Of a DNA stretch of 64,000 nt, positions 42,640-51,468 are shown one piece after another. The stretch lies in NCBI RefSeq assembly GCF_007670255.1, contig NZ_SZVS01000002.1, forward strand, positions 62,001 to 126,000, in the 5' to 3' direction. A model generated the notes under the pieces. That model searched no databases. It was not told the DNA's origin and saw nothing but the letters and a program-made list of their open reading frames with translations. Within the stretch, counting starts at the first letter, position 1. The number at the start of each line of letters is the position of its first letter. The DNA comes from Paenarthrobacter nicotinovorans (GTDB lineage Bacteria; Actinomycetota; Actinomycetes; Actinomycetales; Micrococcaceae). A program made the translations under genes and the position numbers.

Positions 42640-42645
42640 GGGGCC

Positions 42646-42651
42646 ACTCTA
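42646..42651 (-). promoter_or_regulatory. -10 box TAGAGT, leaderless start of the S9 peptidase gene
   Basis: TAGAGT, six bases GGCCCC, then ATG at 42639 on the minus strand. Confidence 0.55.
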
Positions 42652-42832
42652 TAGATCTGCTCTGACAGTGAACCAGCAATTTCGCTCACAGCGCCGGGCC
42701 GGACCGGGCGAGCTGATAGTTGGCTGCGACTTGAAACGACAACCCTGAATTGGCGTCATGAGTTGTGCCGACCCCTCACTCCATCTATTGCGAGCACGAT
42801 TTCGTCAGGTGCTCGGAAAGTTGGAGGTTCAG

Positions 42833-43630
42833 ATGCTCACGTTTTATCCACACGGTGCTCTGCCGGGCAGGAAAGGAAATCCGCACGCCCGGCAGCACTC
42901 CGACTCCATGCGACGGTCCCTTGTGGATTTGGAAGTCATTATTCCCGCCTACAACGAGGCCTCAAGAATCCCCGGAACGTTGCGTCAAACCATGGAATTC
43001 CTGGCTGCCCAGTCATGGTCTTCGCGCATCGTAGTGGTGGACAACGGCAGCGTCGATGAGACCGCTGCGGTCGTCCGCCGGATCTCCCGTGAGCAGCGTG
43101 GGGGAGTCCCGGTCGCCGTCGTGGGCTGCGCCCGCCGGGGCAAGGGTGCGGCGGTCAGGCGTGGCCTCCTCCGCGGAACCTCCAAGTTCACCGGGTTCTT
43201 TGACGCCGACCTCGCCACCCCGCTGGAAACCCTCACCAAAACCATGGCCCACCTTTCACGGGGTGCTGCGGCTGTCATCGCCTCCCGCCACGCACCGGGA
43301 TCCACCTTCGTCCGTCCCCAGCATTTGGGGCGCAGGATGGGTGGAACCGCCTTCCGGGTGTTGACCCGTTCCAAGGTCAAAGGCATCCAGGATACCCAGT
43401 GCGGCTTCAAGTTCTTTGAGCGGGATGCCCTGACCGCAGCCATGGTGCAGTGCCGCAGTACGGGGTTTGCGTTCGACGTCGAACTGCTCCTGCGGCTCCA
43501 GGACCACAAAGCCAGCATCATCGAAATCCCGGTCGCTTGGACGGACGGATCGGAGTCGACCTTCCGCCCCTTCCAGGATGGCGTGGCCAGCTTCGCCTCA
43601 GTACTGCAACTTCAGAAAGCCATGCCATGA
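42833..43630 (+). CDS. Glycosyltransferase family 2 (dolichyl-phosphate glucosyltransferase-like)
   Basis: A 265-residue GT2 enzyme with LEVIIPAYNEASRIPGTLRQ near residue 29, VDNGSVDETAAVV near 63, the metal site FFDADLATPLE near 120 and QDTQCGFKFFERDAL near 185. This block order matches the polyprenyl-phosphate glycosyltransferase (DPG/DPM-like) group, which would supply lipid-linked sugar to GT39-type transferases such as the one two genes downstream. The ATG at 42833 follows TTGGAGG; there are no C-terminal membrane helices. First gene of the surface-glycan cluster; overlaps the next gene by ATGA. Confidence 0.85.
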   Translation: MLTFYPHGALPGRKGNPHARQHSDSMRRSLVDLEVIIPAYNEASRIPGTLRQTMEFLAAQSWSSRIVVVDNGSVDETAAVVRRISREQRGGVPVAVVGCARRGKGAAVRRGLLRGTSKFTGFFDADLATPLETLTKTMAHLSRGAAAVIASRHAPGSTFVRPQHLGRRMGGTAFRVLTRSKVKGIQDTQCGFKFFERDALTAAMVQCRSTGFAFDVELLLRLQDHKASIIEIPVAWTDGSESTFRPFQDGVASFASVLQLQKAMP

Positions 43631-44928
43631 CCTTTGTCCTGCCCGATCTGAACGCTCCCGGCCGGCTGGCCGGGAAGCATATGCTGGTGCTGAACTGGCG
43701 CGATGTCCGGCACTCCCTCGCCGGTGGTGCCGAGCAATACATGCACCAGATTTCCAGGAGGTGGGTTGAGAACGGCGTCAGAGTCACGTGGTTGACAGGT
43801 CGCGACGCCGGTCAGTCGCCGGAGGAGCTCATCGACGGTATCCGCATACTTCGTGCCGGTGGCCCGTTGTCCATTTACGCCAGGACCGCGCTCCGGCTTC
43901 TGCGCAGCAACGTTCGGTTCGATGCCGTGGTGGACTGCCAGAACGGGATTCCGTTCTTCTCTCCGCTGTTCCTCCCCAAGGACGTTCCGATCGTCCAGGT
44001 GGTGCACCACGTCCATCAGGAGCAGTTCCGCAGCCGCTTCTCTCCACCCATGGCAGCGGTCGGCCGGTTCCTGGAAAACACAGGGGCCAAACGCGTTTAC
44101 GGGCAGCGTGCCATTGTGGCGGTGTCACCCTCCACGAGGCTGGAACTGCGGAAACTGGGCTTCGGTGGTCCGGTTCACGTGGTACCCAACGGCACCATCG
44201 ATATCCCCCGAAAAGCGGGAACCAGATCGTCTGCGCCGAGCATCGCCGTCGTCAGTCGTTTGGTACCTCACAAGCGGTTGGACCTGCTGCTGGGTCAGTT
44301 CGCCGTTGCGGCGCGAAGTGTTCCACGTCTGCAGTTGGACATCGTCGGCGACGGGCCGGAACGGGCACGCCTGCAACAGCTCGCCATGGACCTTGGCCTT
44401 GGGCATGCCGTGACGTTTCACGGCTACCAGCCCAATGATGTCCGCGACCTGATACTCGGCAGGGCGTGGCTGACAGCGTCCACGTCCGCCTCCGAAGGAT
44501 GGGGTTGCTCTGTCATCGAGGCGGCTGCATGGGGAGTTCCCTGCTTGGCACTCCGGGTTCCCGGCATACGCGATTCCGTTGTGGATGGCAGAACGGGCTG
44601 GCTGGTGGACAGTCCGCGCGAACTGGCCGGTGCCCTGGCTGACGCCATCACGGAGTTGGCGAAGCCCGGCATCGCAGCCGACATCGCGGCGCAGTGTCGG
44701 GAATGGGCCCGTTGCTTTACCTGGGAACGCAGCACCAGGCTGCTCACCGGAGTGCTGCTGGAGGAGGGCAAGGTGCGAAAGGATGGCGGGGATCCCCTCG
44801 CCGGCCACTCGGATCTTTCCACCTTGGTGAGGTTCGAATTGCCCGACGGCGCGCCCCTGCGGAGCATTCTGCGGCCTACGGACGAAGTCGCCCTTATCGA
44901 CGACGGGCATGTGGCCGTCCCGTCCTGA
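43627..44928 (+). CDS. Glycosyltransferase family 4, with an unusual C-terminal tail
   Basis: Residues 15-380 form a GT-B enzyme: HSLAGGAEQYMHQISRRW near 28, VHVVPNGTID near 180, VSRLVPHKRLDLLL near 206, IVGDGPERARL near 240 and the donor-site block SASEGWGCSVIEAAAWGVP near 287. The last ~55 residues (from about KVRKDGGDP) are not part of GT4 and resemble the beginning of another small domain that stops abruptly after HVAVPS. The next reading frame continues plausibly (see 44928-45074), so the tail may be frameshifted. Likely builds the cluster's glycan from a nucleotide sugar. Confidence 0.88.
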   Translation: MTFVLPDLNAPGRLAGKHMLVLNWRDVRHSLAGGAEQYMHQISRRWVENGVRVTWLTGRDAGQSPEELIDGIRILRAGGPLSIYARTALRLLRSNVRFDAVVDCQNGIPFFSPLFLPKDVPIVQVVHHVHQEQFRSRFSPPMAAVGRFLENTGAKRVYGQRAIVAVSPSTRLELRKLGFGGPVHVVPNGTIDIPRKAGTRSSAPSIAVVSRLVPHKRLDLLLGQFAVAARSVPRLQLDIVGDGPERARLQQLAMDLGLGHAVTFHGYQPNDVRDLILGRAWLTASTSASEGWGCSVIEAAAWGVPCLALRVPGIRDSVVDGRTGWLVDSPRELAGALADAITELAKPGIAADIAAQCREWARCFTWERSTRLLTGVLLEEGKVRKDGGDPLAGHSDLSTLVRFELPDGAPLRSILRPTDEVALIDDGHVAVPS

Positions 44929-45074
44929 TGAAGGGACGCGATGAATTCGAGGCCTTCGCAGCCCTGCAAAACATCGGAGTAGCCAGTGCCGAATTGCGCC
45001 AGGCGGACGGCAACGCCCTCTTGGCCGGCCCGGAAAGCATGCTTGCTCCTGTTGATGCCATCGATGGCCAGTAG
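44928..45074 (+). CDS. Short overlapping ORF; displaced C-terminus of the GT4 protein or a 48-residue peptide
   Basis: The ATG overlaps the GT4 stop (TGATG), and the 48-residue reading (MKGRDEFEAFAALQNIGVAS...) has acidic, helix-strand composition and about two-thirds G/C at third positions. Joined to the GT4 tail by a -1 shift at the CCC of 44919-44921, it would read VALIDDGHVAVPVLMKGRDEF, a continuous-looking domain with faint likeness to a degenerate GGDEF end. Either it is an independent coupled peptide, or the GT4 frame is broken here. It overlaps the start of the next gene by 11 bases. Confidence 0.4.
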   Translation: MKGRDEFEAFAALQNIGVASAELRQADGNALLAGPESMLAPVDAIDGQ

Positions 45075-48000
45075 CAGTACCCCATCAATAGATGGATCCC
45101 AGCGCACCAACACCATCGAAGTGCAGGCCAGACCCCTGGCCAGGACACGGACCGAACGCAAGGACAGAGCCCAGGAACACAACTCAAAAGTAGCCAGAAA
45201 CAGCGGCTTTCTCGCCATCTCCGCGGCAGTGGTGGGCGCGATGAGCTATGCCTGCACCCTGCTGATGGCCACCATGCTTGAAACCACGGAATACACCCAC
45301 TTCGCGTCAGCCGTCATGATCTTGGGGGTAGTTGGAATCGTGGCCAACGCCCTGGTTCCGCTGCCCCTGTCACATGTGGTGGCCGTTCATCCGGAGGGCT
45401 CCGAGGAACGGCGCAACGGCATGGCATTCTCGGTGTACGTGTCCGGTTTGGCGGGGCTTGCCGCGGCCATTGTCACGGGCAGCGTAACCCTCGCTGTGGC
45501 CACGCCCGCCCTGGCTGGAGCCGTAGCGTTGGCCGCGCTTGCAATCTTCGTGGCCAACGCGCCTGCTGGTTGGCTTCAAGGGGAACTCCGCTTCACGTGG
45601 TATGCGGTGTCCACCATCGGTGAAGTTGGCCTCAGGTTCATCTTCAGCCTGTTGGTCATTTGCCTGGCCTGGGGCGCCGGAGGAGCAGTTCTGGGCTTCG
45701 TCGCAGGGTGCTTGGCGCCGATGGTTGTCCCGTGGTCGTTTTACCGGGACCTCCGCTGGCGGCCCCGCGTGCTGCTGGAGAAATGGCGATGGGCAGAAAC
45801 CAGCGATGTCGCACTGGTCCTTTGCGTGGTCTCGGTTCTGGTGGGCATCGACGTTGTGGTGGTGGGTTATCTCGACGGCGGTTCCACAGCCGCCGCGGGC
45901 TTCCAGGCGCTCGCAACGATCGCGAAAGGCCCGGTCTATGTTGCCGCCGGGACGGCGTTGGTGGCATTTCCGCTGCTCCGCACTCCCGGCGCGAGGACCG
46001 CCGAGGTGCTCGCCGCATCCTTTGCCTCCTTCGCGCAACTTGCCGTCGTGGCGTTCGCCATTATCGCTACTGCGCCGCCGTTGATGGCCGGCCTGCTCAT
46101 CCCACAGAAGTACCACGGCTCCCTGGGGCTCTTGCCTTGGCTGGCAGCCTCCGGTCTCGGGTATGCCGTCCTCATGGTGCTCTCCACGGTCCTTCTGGCG
46201 ATGCGTGCTTATCGCCGCTGCCAACTCGGCCTGGCGCTCGCCTGCCTCTTGGTCGTTGGCGGGCTATGGGCCGGCTGGGAGCTCAACGCGGTGGCGGGGA
46301 TGGCGGTGGGCACCGCTATCGGCGCGGTGACAGCTGGCCTGGTGATGGCAGTTCTGGCGCGTCCGATTCTTGCCGCTGCCAAACCAGGAAAGGGAGCGGG
46401 ACGGTTCGCCGTCGTGGCCACCGCCCTGATTGTCATCCTTGCTGCGGCTGCCCACCTCCAGCCATTTGTTTGGCTTGCGCTTGCCATCGTCAGCGGCGTG
46501 GCCGTGCTTGCCCACCAGCGCGGCTTGCTGCCCCACAGGAACGACTTCAGGCGAAGACGACGACGGCGGGTGGGGCGGGCGGCCCCGGGTTCCGGCCGCC
46601 GGTCCAAGAGCAAGTCACCCGCGCCTTTGATCCAGGTGCCCGCATGGGCAGGAACGGCGGCAACCAGTACATCGCTTGCCTTCATCGTGGTTGTTGCCGC
46701 GGGCCTCGGCGTTCGCGCGCTGGGCGTTGAGCGCAGCTTTGAGTTGTGGGTGGACGAGATGTTGTACGTGCGGCTGGGCGAATCCATGACCAACGGCGGG
46801 TTCCCCACACTGCCTGATGGGCCGTTTTTCCTGCATCCGCCGGGGTATTTCATGCTCGAAGCCATCGTTGTCAGGGTGTTCGGAATGACAGGCGACATCA
46901 TCGACGTGACACTGCACCTGCGTTGGCTCAACAGTATCTTGGGGGCCGTAACGGTGGGCCTCGGATTCCTGCTGGTGCGCAGATTGGCTACGAACACCGC
47001 TGCGTGGCTTACCGCAGCCCTTCTGGCATTTGAGCCTTTCGTCCTGCGTAACAACAGTCATGCATTCCTTGAAACCTCGGCCATGGTTCCTGCCCTGGGA
47101 GGGATGCTGATCCTGGTGGGCGCCCGCGTTCCGCGCAACAGAACGCGGTGGTTCCTGAGACTGGCAGCATCGGGGCTGCTGTTTGGCTATGCCATTTTGT
47201 GTAAGGACTTCTTCTTTATTTGCACACTGGCTCCAGTGGGGGCTGCCGTTGTGTGGAAGAAGACCTTGCCGTGGCGGGAAGCGCTGGTGCTGGCAGTCTT
47301 CGGTTTCCTGCCCTATGGAACCTACCTGCTGGTGGTTGCGGTCACTGGCCATTTTGACGATTGGCTGTGGGCCAAGACCAACGGCGTGGTGCGCATGTCC
47401 GGGCTGGAGAAGAGCGCTGGGTTCACCGCTGAAGGCTCACCAAGCCTGGTGTCCCGTCTTATCGAACAAAGTGGCCATTTTGGTACGAGCTACATCCTGC
47501 TGGGTTTGTGCCCATTGGTGGGTCTCCTTCTGTGCTTTAGCCGCCACCATTCGAGACGCCTGGTCGGCTTGGTTGGTCTGGCTCTTGGGGCCGCCGGTAT
47601 CTACAGTGCTGCGTTCGGCACTTTCGAGGAACAGTACGGATACGGCGTGATGGTGGCTGGAGTGCTGTGCTCAGTCCTTGTGGTGGTGGAGTTCAAGGAG
47701 CGATATCCCCGGATGCGCAAGGCGCTCGGCATCCTGAGCGTCCTGTTCGTGGTGTCGACCGTGGTGCTGGGCATGCGCACTGAGCTGACGCCCGACGACG
47801 GCTTTGCCCGGGCCGATGACTGGATCCAGGTGAATCTTCCCGCGGACGCGAGAGTCAGCGTCACGAACAGTACGGGCCAGTTTGCCTATATGGATGATCC
47901 GCGGTTCGGCATCTGGCCATCGGCGCCGCTGATGCAGCAGAACGGGGCGAGTTACATATTGACTCAGTCTGCGCCAACCAGCCAGGGCTACGGCTATGCG

Positions 48001-48168
48001 AATCCCACCATGCTCGCTTGGTTGAAGCAGCATGCAACTCCCATGATCACAACCCCGGGCCCGACCAACGGCGAAACCACCATCTGGTTTGTTGACCCGG
48101 CTGATCTGGAGTCTGCGGCGTTGGCCAACATCGGTGAGCCGTCGAAAAGCTACGGAACGGAACGATAA
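45064..48168 (+). CDS. Flippase-like membrane domain fused to a GT39-type glycosyltransferase
   Basis: The protein has about 1034 residues. Residues ~40-470 hold about 12-14 helices in the pattern of Wzx/MurJ-like polysaccharide flippases (VARNSGFLAISAAVVGAMSY at the first helix). A basic linker (RRRRRRVGRAAPGSGRRSKSK) follows. Residues ~540-1034 are a second polytopic unit with the GT39/PMT signature VDEMLYVRLGESM near 560, HPPGYFMLEA near 595 and a soluble C-terminus. Fusing a lipid-linked-sugar flippase to a polyprenyl-phosphate-dependent glycosyltransferase is unusual; it would couple export with extracellular transfer. The start at 45064 is the best ATG; codons back to 44986 lie over the preceding ORF and look non-coding. 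Confidence 0.75.
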   Translation: MASSSTPSIDGSQRTNTIEVQARPLARTRTERKDRAQEHNSKVARNSGFLAISAAVVGAMSYACTLLMATMLETTEYTHFASAVMILGVVGIVANALVPLPLSHVVAVHPEGSEERRNGMAFSVYVSGLAGLAAAIVTGSVTLAVATPALAGAVALAALAIFVANAPAGWLQGELRFTWYAVSTIGEVGLRFIFSLLVICLAWGAGGAVLGFVAGCLAPMVVPWSFYRDLRWRPRVLLEKWRWAETSDVALVLCVVSVLVGIDVVVVGYLDGGSTAAAGFQALATIAKGPVYVAAGTALVAFPLLRTPGARTAEVLAASFASFAQLAVVAFAIIATAPPLMAGLLIPQKYHGSLGLLPWLAASGLGYAVLMVLSTVLLAMRAYRRCQLGLALACLLVVGGLWAGWELNAVAGMAVGTAIGAVTAGLVMAVLARPILAAAKPGKGAGRFAVVATALIVILAAAAHLQPFVWLALAIVSGVAVLAHQRGLLPHRNDFRRRRRRRVGRAAPGSGRRSKSKSPAPLIQVPAWAGTAATSTSLAFIVVVAAGLGVRALGVERSFELWVDEMLYVRLGESMTNGGFPTLPDGPFFLHPPGYFMLEAIVVRVFGMTGDIIDVTLHLRWLNSILGAVTVGLGFLLVRRLATNTAAWLTAALLAFEPFVLRNNSHAFLETSAMVPALGGMLILVGARVPRNRTRWFLRLAASGLLFGYAILCKDFFFICTLAPVGAAVVWKKTLPWREALVLAVFGFLPYGTYLLVVAVTGHFDDWLWAKTNGVVRMSGLEKSAGFTAEGSPSLVSRLIEQSGHFGTSYILLGLCPLVGLLLCFSRHHSRRLVGLVGLALGAAGIYSAAFGTFEEQYGYGVMVAGVLCSVLVVVEFKERYPRMRKALGILSVLFVVSTVVLGMRTELTPDDGFARADDWIQVNLPADARVSVTNSTGQFAYMDDPRFGIWPSAPLMQQNGASYILTQSAPTSQGYGYANPTMLAWLKQHATPMITTPGPTNGETTIWFVDPADLESAALANIGEPSKSYGTER

Positions 48169-49311
48169 ATGAGAGTGCTGCATTTGGGCTTCGAAGATCC
48201 GCTCATGCCAGGAGCGGGCGGGGGCTCCGTACGGACCCATGAGATGAATCGACGGCTGACTGCCCAGGGCTTCGACGTTACTGTGCTGACAACCCGCTAT
48301 CCGGGCTGGAAGGAACGCACCCAGGACGGTGTGCACTACATCCCGATCGGTTTCGGGAGTGGAGCCAACCGGCTGACCCGGCTGGCCGGCTACGTCATGC
48401 GTTTGCCTTTTGAGGTGCGCAAACGCCGGTCAACGACAGAGCTGGTGGTGGAGGACTTTTTTGCCCCATTCTCAACGATGGCTGCTCCGCTGTGGACGCG
48501 TCGCCCCACAATCGGCGTCGTCCAGTGGCTTCATGCGGCGGAAAAAGCGCGGCAGTACAAACTGCCCCTGCACTGGATCGAGCGCGTTGGTGTCCGCACA
48601 CACCGCAGGCTTATCTCCGTGTCGGAGGGAATCAGTGAACGGCTGAAAGAGCTGAACCCGGACCTTCAGGTCGATGTCATCGGCAACGGTGTGGACCCTG
48701 GTATATGGGAGATCGAGCCCCATCCCGGCGCCGGCCAGGATGTTCTCTTCATAGGCCGCCTCGAAGTGGGGCACAAGGGTTTGGACCTCCTTTTGCAGGC
48801 GTGGGCCGGGATCCGGGGACGGATCGATGGGAAGCTTCTGATCGCCGGCACCGGTCCGGATGAGGAACGGTTGCGCGCGTCCATAAAAGATGCTGGCCTT
48901 TCGGACTCCGTACAGATGCTCGGCTGGCTGGCCGGTGAAGAAAAGTTCCGGACATTGAGCAGTGCACGGTTGCTGGTGGTGCCCTCGCGGCACGAGACGT
49001 TCGGGTTGGTGGCCATCGACGCACTTGCAGCGGGCACACCGGTGGTCGCCTTCGACATCCCTTGTTTGCGGGAGATCATTCCCCCTGGCGTTGGGTGGCT
49101 CATCGAGGCGTTCAATGTCAAAGAATTCGCAGAACAAGTAGTCCGCAGCTATGCCCAGGACGGACTGGAAGAAGTAGCTGCCCGAGGTCGCAAGTTCGCT
49201 GCCGCCTACAGCTGGGACGCGCTCGCCGCCATGCAAGCTGACGCCTATCGCGCCGTCCTTGTCGAAATGAGGAATGGCCAAACTCGAGCCAACCAGGCGA
49301 GGAGGCCATAG
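48169..49311 (+). CDS. Glycosyltransferase family 4
   Basis: A 380-residue GT-B enzyme: N-terminal GGGSVRTHEMNRRLTAQGFD near residue 16, VIGNGVDPGIWE near 167, FIGRLEVGHKGLDLLLQAW near 190, IAGTGPDEERLRASI near 222 and SRHETFGLVAIDALAAGTPVV near 265. The ATG directly follows the stop of the fusion gene (TAAATG), so it is co-translated with the glycan cluster. Confidence 0.9.
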   Translation: MRVLHLGFEDPLMPGAGGGSVRTHEMNRRLTAQGFDVTVLTTRYPGWKERTQDGVHYIPIGFGSGANRLTRLAGYVMRLPFEVRKRRSTTELVVEDFFAPFSTMAAPLWTRRPTIGVVQWLHAAEKARQYKLPLHWIERVGVRTHRRLISVSEGISERLKELNPDLQVDVIGNGVDPGIWEIEPHPGAGQDVLFIGRLEVGHKGLDLLLQAWAGIRGRIDGKLLIAGTGPDEERLRASIKDAGLSDSVQMLGWLAGEEKFRTLSSARLLVVPSRHETFGLVAIDALAAGTPVVAFDIPCLREIIPPGVGWLIEAFNVKEFAEQVVRSYAQDGLEEVAARGRKFAAAYSWDALAAMQADAYRAVLVEMRNGQTRANQARRP

Positions 49312-50109
49312 ATGCCGATGCAATCCCGCGTTGAAAAGTCCATGGCGGGTGACGCCCCCTGGCTGGTCCTGTCGCCCCATCTCGACGATGCGGTGTTGTC
49401 CTGCGGCGCACTGCTTGAGGCACAGGCCCGGGAACGCGAGATCATCGTGGTCACGCTGTTCACGGAGGCACAGACGGCCCCGCACACGCGGGCAGCCCGT
49501 TCCTTCCTGCGCCAATGCACGGTAGCGGACGCCGGGGAACTGTTTGAGGCCCGGAAAAGTGAAGACCTTGCCGTCCTGGAAGCGATGGGAGTCCAGGCCA
49601 TCCATCTCGGCGAAGCGGATGCGCTCTTTCGCCGACGGCGCAAGCCACCGATGGTGGGCAGCAGCGCTTGGGACAGGCTCCTTCCGGAGCTGACCCACCG
49701 TTACCCCACCTACCGCTTTGACATCGCGATGGGCAGGATCGCCAGGGGCGACCAGGCACTCATTCGCCGGCTCCGTACCGCTGTGGCCGGGCTCATTTCC
49801 CAGACCCAAGCGGAACTGCTGTTTTGTCCTGCGGGAGTGGGCAAACACGTAGACCATCTCATTGCCCGGGAGCTGGGTAGCGGGCATCCCGGGAACGTAG
49901 TGATGTACTCGGATTTCCCTTATGACCTGGTGGCTGCCCCGGATCAACGCCACATGTCGAAAACGGGGTTTGTGCCGTGGATCTGGGACACGGGACTGGA
50001 AGTCAAAGCTGGACGGATCAGCCAGTACGCAACGCAGGTGGATGCCCTGTTCCCTGACGGAAAGATCCCGCGGAAACCGGAAACCTATTTTGTGCCCAGG
50101 CCCGGCTAA
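49312..50109 (+). CDS. PIG-L family deacetylase
   Basis: A 265-residue LmbE/PIG-L-type zinc hydrolase. The metal motif SPHLDDAVLSCGA starts near residue 21 (His23, Asp26), and the third ligand is expected in VGKHVDHLIAREL near 183. Family members remove N-acetyl groups from GlcNAc-type sugars. Here it probably edits a sugar of the glycan made by this cluster. The ATG abuts the stop of the GT4 gene. Confidence 0.88.
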   Translation: MPMQSRVEKSMAGDAPWLVLSPHLDDAVLSCGALLEAQAREREIIVVTLFTEAQTAPHTRAARSFLRQCTVADAGELFEARKSEDLAVLEAMGVQAIHLGEADALFRRRRKPPMVGSSAWDRLLPELTHRYPTYRFDIAMGRIARGDQALIRRLRTAVAGLISQTQAELLFCPAGVGKHVDHLIARELGSGHPGNVVMYSDFPYDLVAAPDQRHMSKTGFVPWIWDTGLEVKAGRISQYATQVDALFPDGKIPRKPETYFVPRPG

Positions 50110-50239
50110 CGGTGCCCCAGGACAACCGGCGGAAGTTATCCACAAGGCAACGCGCTGGGGTTTTCGCGGTACGGGTGCCCAAATGTAGGCTCCAGCCAAC
50201 GGTGCGCAACGAAGCGCCACGAAACTTTGGGGGATTGCA

Positions 50240-51451
50240 GTGGGAACTGTTGCCATCAATTCCGGACTACCGACGCGCAGTACTGGGGCCGAACCACGAC
50301 GGCGGTGGTCTGCTTTCGCGGTTGCTGCCACAATTGCGTCACTCGCCTTGGCTGGGGTGCCTGCTGCGCCCTCTACAGCCGCCACCGCGGCGTCGTGCAC
50401 CAAGAGCGGCGCCACGGGCAGCAACGCCACCACCGCCTACACGGTCACCACCACCGTCAACGACGCCGGGGACGACACGAGCGCCATCCAGAACCGCATC
50501 AACGCCGCGGGAGCAGCTGGGGGCGGCGTCGTGAAACTCGTAGCCGGGACCTACATCATCAACGGCAAACTCCGGATGGCCAACAACGTCAAACTGGAGG
50601 GCGCAGGCCCGGCCACGATCCTCAAAGCAGGCCCTAATTTCCTGTCCACAAGGGGACCTTGGGGCGGCTACCCCATCGTCACCACCAACTTCGCGACTAA
50701 CACCACCATTGCCAACCTCACGGCGGACCATTCCGGTGACACCCTTCCAGTGAGCATCAATATGGGCGAGCGCCTGGACGAGTACGTCGTTGACGTCCGG
50801 GGCGGCTCGAACAACGTCGTGGATGGGGTAAACGTCAGGAACCCCTTCACCTACTCAATAGCTGCGTCTGGAACCACAAAATTCTGCATCAAGAACAGCA
50901 GCACCATCGTTGCTACGAGTGGCAAATACGACCAGCTCGACGGGATCCATGTCCTGGACTCATCGTTTGGTGACGTCACCGGCAACACCGTCGACCAGCG
51001 CGCGGGAACGGACGGAGACGATGGCCTGGTAGCCCACAGCATTAACGGACCCACGCACGACGTCAACTACATCGGGAACACGGTTCGGGGTGGACACCGG
51101 GGCAGCAGCATGCAACTGGCGGTCGGCAACTACTCCATCTACAACCTGACAATTGCCGACAACGAGTTCTACGGGGCGCCGTACGGTATCCGTACCGGCT
51201 ACTACGACAACGGCACCGGAGCGGTCACCGGGGTGAGCCTGACCGGCAACTACATCCACGATTTGAAAGCCGGCCACATAGTCACCCAAGATAGCTATGA
51301 CGCCATCCACATAGGCGACTTCGGTGCCCGTGGCCCGATCACGGGCGTTGTCGCCACCAACAACAAGGCGTGCGCAGCCGGGAAGATCTATGTCGCATCC
51401 GGCACCGGCAACCTCAACCAGAGCAACACCGTTCAGACGGCAACCTGCTGA
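50240..51451 (+). CDS. Secreted right-handed beta-helix protein
   Basis: The 403-residue protein has a twin-arginine-like start (EPRRRWSAFAVAATIASLAL) and cleavage after PSTAA near residue 48. A pectate-lyase-type parallel beta-helix follows: INAAGAAGGGVVKLVAGTYII, GNTVDQRAG, IGNTVRGGHRG, ADNEFYGAPYGI and TGNYIHDLKAG. The family includes polysaccharide lyases and epimerases. The location at the end of the glycan cluster suggests it acts on that polysaccharide outside the cell. The GTG follows GGGGGA. A TAGGCT -10 candidate is at 50186-50191. Confidence 0.83.
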   Translation: MGTVAINSGLPTRSTGAEPRRRWSAFAVAATIASLALAGVPAAPSTAATAASCTKSGATGSNATTAYTVTTTVNDAGDDTSAIQNRINAAGAAGGGVVKLVAGTYIINGKLRMANNVKLEGAGPATILKAGPNFLSTRGPWGGYPIVTTNFATNTTIANLTADHSGDTLPVSINMGERLDEYVVDVRGGSNNVVDGVNVRNPFTYSIAASGTTKFCIKNSSTIVATSGKYDQLDGIHVLDSSFGDVTGNTVDQRAGTDGDDGLVAHSINGPTHDVNYIGNTVRGGHRGSSMQLAVGNYSIYNLTIADNEFYGAPYGIRTGYYDNGTGAVTGVSLTGNYIHDLKAGHIVTQDSYDAIHIGDFGARGPITGVVATNNKACAAGKIYVASGTGNLNQSNTVQTATC

Positions 51452-51468
51452 CCGCTGACACCCAGCTG

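Noticed and set aside
44986..45063. Upstream extension of the flippase-GT39 gene
   Set aside because: The in-frame codons (RRTATPSWPARKACLLL) lie over the preceding ORF and read as out-of-frame sequence; the ATG at 45064 begins a plausible cytoplasmic N-terminus.
50136..50144. Perfect DnaA-box-like TTATCCACA upstream of the beta-helix gene
   Set aside because: It is a single copy without clustered boxes, A/T-rich region or dnaA/dnaN neighbours, so it is most likely chance and not an origin.
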